A stretch of 8,015 bases of DNA from Rhodoferax sp. Lineage in GTDB: Bacteria; Pseudomonadota; Gammaproteobacteria; Burkholderiales; Burkholderiaceae_C. The stretch lies in assembly GCA_028711355.1 (NCBI GenBank), contig JAQTSL010000161.1, positions 1 to 8,015 of the forward strand, in the 5' to 3' direction. Made by a program: the position numbers and the translations under genes. Every line of letters begins with the position of its first letter. Position 1 is the stretch's first letter. The notes beneath the pieces were generated by a model that worked only from the letters and a program-made list of their open reading frames with translations, did not search any database and was not told where the DNA came from. Positions 1 to 5,146 of this stretch are shown piece by piece.

Positions 1-1
1 C

Positions 2-1977
2 GCCGGCATCGATGTGTTTGACATCGAGATCGACGAAAAGAAAGACCTCGACAAGCTGGTTGACATCATTGCCTCGCTGGAGCCAACATTTGGCGGCATC
101 AACCTGGAAGACATCAAGGCGCCGATTGCTTCTACGTGGAGCGCAAGCTGCGCCAGCGCATGAAGATTCCGGTGTTTCACGACGACCAGCACGGCACCGC
201 CATTACGGTCGGTGCGGCCATCATGAATGGCCTGAAGGTGGCGGGCAAGGACATTACCCAAGTCAAGCTGGTCACTTCGGGTGCCGGCGCGGCTGCGCTG
301 GCCTGCGTCGGCTTGCTGGTCAAACTTGGCATTCTGCGCGAAAACGTCTGGGTGACCGACCTGGCTGGTGTGGTGTATGAGGGCCGCGTCGAACTGATGG
401 ACCCCGACAAGGCGCAGTACGCGCAACCCACGGCGGCGCGCAGTCTGGCTGAAGTGATCGAAGGCGCCGATGTCTTTTTGGGTCTGTCGGCCGGGGGCGT
501 GCTCAAAAAGGACATGGTCGCGCGCATGGCGCCCAACCCAATCGTTTTTGCGTTGGCCAACCCGACGCCTGAGATCACGCCCGAAGAAGTCAAGTCGGTG
601 CGCGACGACGCCATCATCGGCACCGGGCGCAGCGACTACCCGAACCAGATCAACAACATCCTGTGCTTTCCGTACATCTTTCGCGGCGCGCTGGACGCGG
701 GCGCGACCACCATCACGGTCGAGATGGAGATGGCCGCGGTACACGCTATTGCCGAACTGGCGCAGGCCGAACAGAGCGAGGTGGTGGCGGCGGCGTACGC
801 CGGTGAGCCGCTGGCGTTTGGCCGCGAATACCTGATCCCCAAGCCATTTGACCCGCGCTTGATGATCAAGGTGGCACCGGCGGTAGCGCAGGCGGCGATG
901 GATTCCGGCGTGGCGCAGCGCCCCATCACGGACATGACGGCGTACCGTGAGAAGTTGCAAAACTTTGTTTATGCCTCGGGTACGGTGATGAAGCCAATCT
1001 TTACCGCCGCCAAAAAAGCACTCAAGAAGCGCATAGCCTTCTCCGAAGGCGAGGATGAACGCGTGTTGCGGGCCGCGCAAATCGTGGTCGATGAAAATCT
1101 GGCCTTGCCCACGCTCATTGGGCGCCCCAAGGTGATCGCGGCGCGGATCGAAAAATTCGGCCTGCGGCTGCAACAGGGTGTCGATTACGAAGTTGTCAAC
1201 GTTGAGCACGACGAGCGTTACCGTGACTTCTGGCAAACCTACCATCGCATGACCGAGCGCAAGGGTGTGACCGCGCCAATGGCCAAGATCGATATGCGTC
1301 GGCGCTTGTCGCTGATTGCGGCGATGTTGGTGCACAAGGGCTTTGCAGATGGCATGATCTGCGGCACTTGGGGTACCACCGCGCTGCACCTGAACTACAT
1401 CGATCAGGTCATCGGCCGGCGCGAAGGTGTCAAGACCTACGCCGCCATGAACGGCCTGATGCTGCCTGGGCGGCAACTGTTTCTGGTGGACACGCACATT
1501 AACTACGACCCTACGGCCGAGCAACTGGCCGAAATCACCCGCATGGCGGCTGAAGAAATGCGCCGTTTTGGTATCCCGCCCAAGGTGGCGCTGCTGAGCC
1601 ATTCCAATTTTGGCAGCAGCAGTCAGCCCAGCGCGCTCAAGATGCGTGACACGCTGGCGCTGCTGCGTGAACAGGCGCCCGAACTTGAGGTGGATGGCGA
1701 AATGCACGGTGACGTGGCGCTTGACGGCGCCGAACGGCATCTGATCATGCCCAACAGCACGCTGCACGGTGACGCCAACTTGCTGGTGTTGCCTAATATT
1801 GACGCTGCCAACATTGCCTACAACCTGCTCAAAACGGCAGCCGGCGGTGGTATTGCGGTCGGCCCGGTGTTGCTGGGAGCAGCCAAGCCGGCGCACATCC
1901 TGACCGCCAGTACCACGGTGCGGCGCATTGTCAACATGACGGCGCTGACCGTGGCAGACGCCAACGCTACTCGCTAA
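2..1977 (+). CDS. maeB: NADP-dependent malic enzyme with C-terminal phosphotransacetylase-like domain (5' end outside window, frameshifted)
   Basis: Oxidatively decarboxylates malate to pyruvate with NADP+, giving NADPH and feeding gluconeogenesis and acetyl-CoA supply in the cytoplasm. The gene enters from the left edge in the frame starting at base 2 (AGIDVFDIEID, then FGGINLEDIKAP) and continues from base 124 in the frame ending at 1977. Numbering residues from the GTG at 136, the C-terminal malic-enzyme part shows IPVFHDDQHGTAI (11-23), a Rossmann glycine/alanine turn SGAGAAALA (48-56), LANPTPEITPEE (140-151) and TGRSDYPNQINNILCFPY (163-180). From about 297 to 613 lies the phosphotransacetylase-like domain, with AFSEGEDERVLRAA, VDTHINYDPTAEQLAEI, LLSHSNFGSS and a glycine-rich TAAGGGIAVGPVLLG near the end. 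In E. coli MaeB this domain is known as regulatory (acetyl-CoA sensing) rather than a working acetyltransferase. Total length with the missing start would fit the usual ~760 residues. The frame break near 124 either disables the gene or is a sequence error. Family assignment is very secure; intactness is not. Confidence 0.93.
119..129 (+). other. Apparent one-base deletion (frameshift) in maeB
   Basis: Upstream of here the malic enzyme reads in the frame of base 2 and ends its good match with the codons GCG CCG (Ala-Pro, 119-124). Left in that frame it runs into a TGA at 161-163. The matching continuation, Asp-Cys-Phe-Tyr-Val-Glu-Arg-Lys, lies in the frame of base 124, so base G124 would have to be used twice. 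Restoring one G (CCGG in place of CCG) joins the two parts into the expected AP(D/E)CFYVERK segment. The site has no long homopolymer. It is either a real inactivating mutation or an assembly or consensus error. Elsewhere both parts are undamaged, which favours a recent change or an error. Confidence 0.85.
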
Positions 1978-2041
1978 AGCCACCACGGCTCGGGCGTAAC
2001 CGGGCCGGATCGCGGCAAATCGGTGGCAAATCCGTAGTCAT

Positions 2042-2075
2042 CTGCCTATTTATTGGGCAGTGGCTTGCTTTTTTT
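2042..2075 (+). terminator. Weak candidate Rho-independent terminator after maeB
   Basis: Within the 245-base gap between maeB and the barstar-like gene, CTGCCT (2042-2047) can pair with GGGCAG (2055-2060) around a 7-base AT-rich loop, counting one T-G wobble. A run of seven T follows at 2069-2075. The run starts 8 bases after the stem, farther than in a classical terminator, and the stem is short, so this is only a candidate. Nothing else recognisable stands out in 1978-2222, and no convincing promoter for the next gene was found there. Confidence 0.3.
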
Positions 2076-2222
2076 GGCCAAATCATCGACACTACGCGCC
2101 CTGTGAACCCGGGTAAACCCCGAGGTTTTGCTGCCACCCCGAGCCACCCTGCCAGACCGTTACCAGAGTTTCCGGCGAATGTTGCCTTGAGTTGTATTTC
2201 TATTTTGAGAAGTGAAAAGCAA

Positions 2223-2672
2223 ATGAATATGTCGCCTGCCATTGCCACCCTGAAGCCACCTGTAGCGGCGGCTGATTCCCTGCTCAAGGGAGTGCGTCCA
2301 AATATCGTCCAGTCGATCCGGGCCTTTCGGGTGCCCGACCTGCAAGAAGCAGCGACGGCGCTCGGGCAGCATTTTTTGTACGCGAATTTGGCCAATGCCC
2401 AGAGCAAGCAAGACATTCTGGACATGATTGGCCAGCAGTTCATGCTGGCGGTGGCGGTGGGCAAGAATTTTGATTCGCTCTACGACAGCATGACCGACCC
2501 GGTGCACAAGTCCGGGCCACAACCCGGTTTTATTGTGGCGCTGGAACACATCCCGGCCCATGCCAAGTTTGACAAAGAGGCGCGTGAGCAGTTGCTCGAT
2601 ATTTTTCGTGATACCGCTGACTACTGGGGCGACCGAAAAATACCATTCAGATGTTTCTATTCTTTTCTGTAG
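2223..2672 (+). CDS. Barstar-family protein (ribonuclease inhibitor fold), orphan
   Basis: A 149-residue protein resembling barstar, the small cytoplasmic inhibitor that plugs the active site of barnase-type ribonucleases. After a ~45-residue N-terminal extension, the barstar order can be followed: strand HFLYANLAN (50-58), helix SKQDILDMIGQQF (61-73), second helix GKNFDSLYDSMTD (80-92), strand GFIVALEHI (102-110), helix DKEAREQLLDIFRDTADYW (117-135) and final strand PFRCFYSF. Aligned by eye to Bacillus barstar (YGENLDALWDCLTG), Asp84 and Asp88 match the inhibitor's Asp35 and Asp39, the latter its main barnase contact. The aromatic pair before the glycine (Tyr29-Tyr30) is replaced by Ala78-Val79. 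The ATG at 2223 is preceded by GAGAAG at 2207-2212; an ATG two codons later (2229) is also possible. No nuclease gene is adjacent, so the partner is unknown; a housekeeping role or a distant target is possible. Confidence 0.8.
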   Translation: MNMSPAIATLKPPVAAADSLLKGVRPNIVQSIRAFRVPDLQEAATALGQHFLYANLANAQSKQDILDMIGQQFMLAVAVGKNFDSLYDSMTDPVHKSGPQPGFIVALEHIPAHAKFDKEAREQLLDIFRDTADYWGDRKIPFRCFYSFL

Positions 2673-2866
2673 CCCGTTCTGCACACACCAGCCAAGCAGA
2701 ACGGGCGAACCAGGCACAACCAATCAACGCTGTCAACGGCCATGCACCGATTGAAGTGCTAACCGAGTCCGGCGAAAAAATGCCGACCGACAAATTGCTC
2801 GACATCTCACCGCAGGCGCTGCGCATGAGCAGTCCCTTTAACGCCGGTTATTGGACCGCGGCCTGA
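2651..2866 (+). CDS. Short unrecognised reading frame, possibly a gene remnant
   Basis: A 71-codon frame that starts at an ATG inside the end of the barstar-like gene and stops at 2864-2866. No ribosome-binding site is visible before that ATG, and its first ~20 codons lie over the barstar end and the inverted repeat, so the N-terminus is doubtful. The later part looks more protein-like: APIEVLTESGEKMPTDKL then DISPQALRMSSPFNAGYW with balanced composition and ordinary codons. An internal ATG at 2780 would give only 28 residues. I do not recognise a family. It could be the 3' tail of a lost gene, a small real gene, or chance. No signal peptide or membrane segment is convincing. Confidence 0.3.
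   Translation: MFLFFSVARSAHTSQAERANQAQPINAVNGHAPIEVLTESGEKMPTDKLLDISPQALRMSSPFNAGYWTAA
2672..2706. repeat. 10-bp perfect inverted repeat directly after the barstar-like gene
   Basis: GCCCGTTCTG (2672-2681) is followed after 15 bases by its exact reverse complement CAGAACGGGC (2697-2706). The left arm begins at the last base of the barstar-like stop codon. In RNA it would form a strong hairpin. No T tract follows on either strand, so it is not a textbook terminator; it may slow RNA decay at the 3' end or help Rho-dependent ending. Symmetry is certain, function is inferred. Confidence 0.6.
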
Positions 2867-2885
2867 CATCTGTACAAGCCGCAGG

Positions 2886-2931
2886 ATGGGGGTCAGAGCC
2901 GTTGCGCTACGCGACCGGATCTGACCCCCAT
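2886..2931. repeat. REP-like palindrome in the convergent gap before the rsmA stop
   Basis: ATGGGGGTCAGA (2886-2897) is repeated as its exact reverse complement TCTGACCCCCAT (2920-2931), a perfect 12-bp stem. Inside, CC (2899-2900) can pair with GG (2917-2918), and GTTGCG (2901-2906) pairs with CGCGAC (2910-2915) with one wobble around a CTA loop, leaving one extra C (2916). The whole element therefore folds into one long imperfect hairpin. The GGGGTCAGA...TCTGACCCC ends resemble the short palindromes linked to REP-associated Y1 transposases (RAYTs) in many proteobacteria; that link is from memory. It abuts the rsmA TGA (2934-2932) and lies at the 3' ends of convergent genes, the usual position for REP elements. 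It could also act as a transcription-ending or RNA-protecting hairpin for either side. Confidence 0.65.
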
Positions 2932-3771
2932 TCAGCTACCGTCTCCGCTAACCAGGCTGGCTGCCAGGTTTTGCGCCAACTGAACGTATTCGCCGGTTGC
3001 CACTTCTTCGGCCCGGCGTTGGACGTCAAAGGTACCGGAAAATTTTTTTTCTTGTAGCCAGCGGCCCAGCGTGTGGCGCAGCAGTTTGCGGCGTTGGCTA
3101 AAAGCTACTTTTACCAGCTCACCCAGCAGAGGCTGGTTGACAGCGGGTGGCTGGGCGTGCGGCACCATGCGAACCACCGCGCTTTCGACACGCGGCGGTG
3201 GGTCAAAGCTTGCAGGCGGCACCGCCAACACATTTTCCATTGCGTAGCGCCACTGTAGCATCACACTCAGGCGGCCATAAGCAGCGCTGGCTGGCTGCGC
3301 CACCATGCGTTCGATCACCTCTTTTTGCAACATGAAGTGCTGGTCTTGGATCACTGCTACGTGCGCCAGCAGGTGGAACAGGATCGGCGTCGAGATGTTG
3401 TAGGGCAGGTTGCCGACAACTCGCAATTTAGTAGCAGACAGTGCTTGCGCCACTTGCGTAAAGTCCACTTTCAATACATCCGATTCGATCACGTCCAGAC
3501 GCTGGTCGGCGCGCAGGCGCTGCGCCAAATCGCGGTCCAGCTCGATCACGCTCAAGTGGCCGATGTGCGCCAGCAAGGGCAGCGTCAACGCCGCCAACCC
3601 CGGACCGATTTCGACCATGGTCTGCCCGGGCTGTGGCGCGATCGCGGTAACGATGGCGTCGATGATGGCGTCATCGACCAAGAAGTGCTGGCCAAAACGG
3701 CGTCGCGCCAGGTGACCGCTGGCGCTGCTGATTTGAGCGCGCACGGCACGCGTCGCCTGGCGGGCGTTCAC
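2932..3771 (-). CDS. rsmA: 16S rRNA (adenine1518-N6/adenine1519-N6)-dimethyltransferase
   Basis: RsmA (KsgA) uses S-adenosylmethionine to dimethylate two neighbouring adenines in helix 45 of 16S rRNA, a late small-subunit assembly step. Numbered from the GTG at 3771 (279 residues, normal length), the class I methyltransferase signature is complete: RRRFGQHFLVD (23-33), motif I EIGPGLAALT (54-63), acidic ribose-binding ELDRD (77-81), ESDVLKVDF (96-104), catalytic NLPYNIS (121-127), and FDPPPRVESAVV (189-200) opening the C-terminal part. I chose the GTG at 3771 because it overlaps the surA stop as GTGA, a usual coupling arrangement. A second GTG at 3825 would add 18 residues coded inside surA, and a GTG at 3744 would drop nine. 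No good Shine-Dalgarno precedes 3771, so termination-reinitiation after surA is likely. The coding strand holds eight A in a row at 3050-3043 (Glu-Lys-Lys). Confidence 0.95.
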   Translation of the reverse strand: MNARQATRAVRAQISSASGHLARRRFGQHFLVDDAIIDAIVTAIAPQPGQTMVEIGPGLAALTLPLLAHIGHLSVIELDRDLAQRLRADQRLDVIESDVLKVDFTQVAQALSATKLRVVGNLPYNISTPILFHLLAHVAVIQDQHFMLQKEVIERMVAQPASAAYGRLSVMLQWRYAMENVLAVPPASFDPPPRVESAVVRMVPHAQPPAVNQPLLGELVKVAFSQRRKLLRHTLGRWLQEKKFSGTFDVQRRAEEVATGEYVQLAQNLAASLVSGDGS

Positions 3772-5138
3772 AGCGGTGGTTCGCGCAGTTCCACGTAAGC
3801 GCGAGCGCGCACCTCCTGCAACCACGAGCGATACGCCTGGTCAGCCTTTTTGTCGCGCAACAGCGCACGGACCGCGTCAAGCTGTTGCTCGGGTGCCAAG
3901 CTGGCCTTGCGTCGCTCCAGCAACTGGATCAGGTGCAGACCAAAGCGCGACAACAGCGGGTCGCTGACTTCACCCGGCGTCAACCGGTTCAGCGTGGTCT
4001 CGAACTCGGGCACAAACGTCCCCGGGCTACTCCAGCCCAGATCGCCGCCCTTGGCAGCGCTGCCGTCCTGTGAATGCTCGCGCGCCAGCGCAGCAAAGTC
4101 GGCCTTGCCGTTGACCACCCGTTTCTTGAATTCGCTCAATTTCTCGCGCGCTGCGGCTTCACTGAGATTGACGCCGGGCACCAACAGGATGTGGCGAGCG
4201 TGGCTCTGCGTTACCGCCATGGTGGGCAGATTCGGATTGATTTTTTCGATCACCTTGAGCACGTGAAATCCGGCGGGCGAACGCACTAGTTCAGTTACGT
4301 CACCAACCGTCAGCGCTTGTGTCGCAGCAGCAAACAGGTCGGGGTAACGGCTGACGGTGCGCAGCCCGAGCTGGCCACCACTGGACAGGTCGGTGGCGTC
4401 AGAAAACTCGCGTACCAGTGTGGCAAAGTCTTCGCCTTTGCGGGCCCGATCGAGCGCGCGCTGGGCGCGTGCCTTGAGTGCTTCGAGTTGCTCGGGTGTG
4501 GCCGATTCGGGCACCGTCACCAGGATTTGCGCCAGGTTAAGCTCGATGTCGCCCGATGGAGGCGCCGTTTGTTGGTCGTGCAGGTACTGCTGTACCTCGG
4601 CGTCGGAGACGCGCACGCGCTGCTCGACCTCGCGCTCAATCAGGCGTTGCAGCAAAATCTGGTCGTGCAACTGGGCGCGAAATTGGGTCACGCTCTGCCC
4701 GTCACGCTCCAGGCGACGCCGCAGTTCTGCCACGTCGATCTGGTTTTGCAGCGCGATTGACTGCTCGGCCTGGTCCAGCGCTGCGTCTTCCACCCGCAGC
4801 CCCAGGTCGCGCGCCAGTTGCAACTGGGCCTTTTGGTTGATCAGGTCATTGAGCACCTGCGGGGCCAGGGTTGCCAGGTCGGAGCTGGGTCGGCGCTGGG
4901 CTGCCAACTGCTGCACCACCCGCTGTAGTTGCTGGCGGACCTCATGGTTGGTGATCGGCTCGGAATTGACCACGGCAACAATAAAGTCAGCCGCCGTAGT
5001 GGTGCGCACCGGCGTAGCGCCTAGCGTGGCGGCTGGCGTAGACAATATGCCAGTCGCGCGCAAACCTTGCGCTGGTGCCGACCCGGTGGCCAGTACGGCG
5101 AGTGTGAGCAGACCAAGAGTTTGAAAACGGTAAAACAT
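3768..5138 (-). CDS. surA: Periplasmic chaperone and peptidyl-prolyl isomerase SurA
   Basis: SurA escorts unfolded outer-membrane proteins across the periplasm to the Bam complex; LptD is a known client in E. coli. From the ATG at 5138 the protein has 456 residues, close to the family norm. A signal peptide (MFYRF, hydrophobic LGLLTLAVLATG, likely cut after Ala-Pro-Ala at residue 23) is followed by the N-terminal chaperone domain starting near FIVAVVNSEPITNHEV (52-67). Two parvulin domains follow, at about 197-299 (ELNLAQILV, SSGGQLGLR, SPAGFHVLKV) and 309-410 (HARHILLV, GGDLGWSSPGTFVPEF, FGLHLIQLLE), then a C-terminal helix that packs on the chaperone domain in this family. The ATG lies 8 bases after the lptD stop. 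A TTG at 5150 overlapping that stop as TTGA would add four residues. Neither has a clear ribosome-binding site, suggesting coupling to lptD. The end overlaps rsmA by 4 bases. Confidence 0.95.
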   Translation of the reverse strand: MFYRFQTLGLLTLAVLATGSAPAQGLRATGILSTPAATLGATPVRTTTAADFIVAVVNSEPITNHEVRQQLQRVVQQLAAQRRPSSDLATLAPQVLNDLINQKAQLQLARDLGLRVEDAALDQAEQSIALQNQIDVAELRRRLERDGQSVTQFRAQLHDQILLQRLIEREVEQRVRVSDAEVQQYLHDQQTAPPSGDIELNLAQILVTVPESATPEQLEALKARAQRALDRARKGEDFATLVREFSDATDLSSGGQLGLRTVSRYPDLFAAATQALTVGDVTELVRSPAGFHVLKVIEKINPNLPTMAVTQSHARHILLVPGVNLSEAAAREKLSEFKKRVVNGKADFAALAREHSQDGSAAKGGDLGWSSPGTFVPEFETTLNRLTPGEVSDPLLSRFGLHLIQLLERRKASLAPEQQLDAVRALLRDKKADQAYRSWLQEVRARAYVELREPPL

Positions 5139-5146
5139 GGTAAGAA

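Noticed and set aside
119..129. Programmed frameshifting as the explanation of the maeB break
   Set aside because: No slippery heptamer or downstream stimulatory structure is apparent, and malic enzymes are not known to use it; deletion or sequence error is simpler.
12..380. 122-codon + strand frame at the left edge
   Set aside because: It is a shifted shadow of the malic enzyme gene; the product is Arg/Ser/His-rich with no family features.
2103..2222. Upstream extension of the barstar-like gene to a GTG at 2103
   Set aside because: The added 40 residues are Pro-rich without homology pattern, and the ATG at 2223 has a GAGAAG ribosome-binding site at suitable distance.
1967..2723. Two minus-strand open frames over the barstar-like gene and the maeB gap (165 and 187 codons)
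   Set aside because: They overlap each other and the better-supported barstar-like gene, lack recognisable motifs and have no start signals.
2223..2931. A toxin-antitoxin or new defence module made of the barstar-like gene plus the downstream short frame
   Set aside because: The short frame lacks a start, a nuclease motif and any recognised domain, so a functional pair cannot be supported from this sequence.
4357..5124. Long open frame on the + strand opposite surA (255 codons)
   Set aside because: Its product is dominated by Ser, Arg, Ala and Trp with no domain pattern, as expected for the opposite strand of a GC-rich gene; surA explains the region fully.
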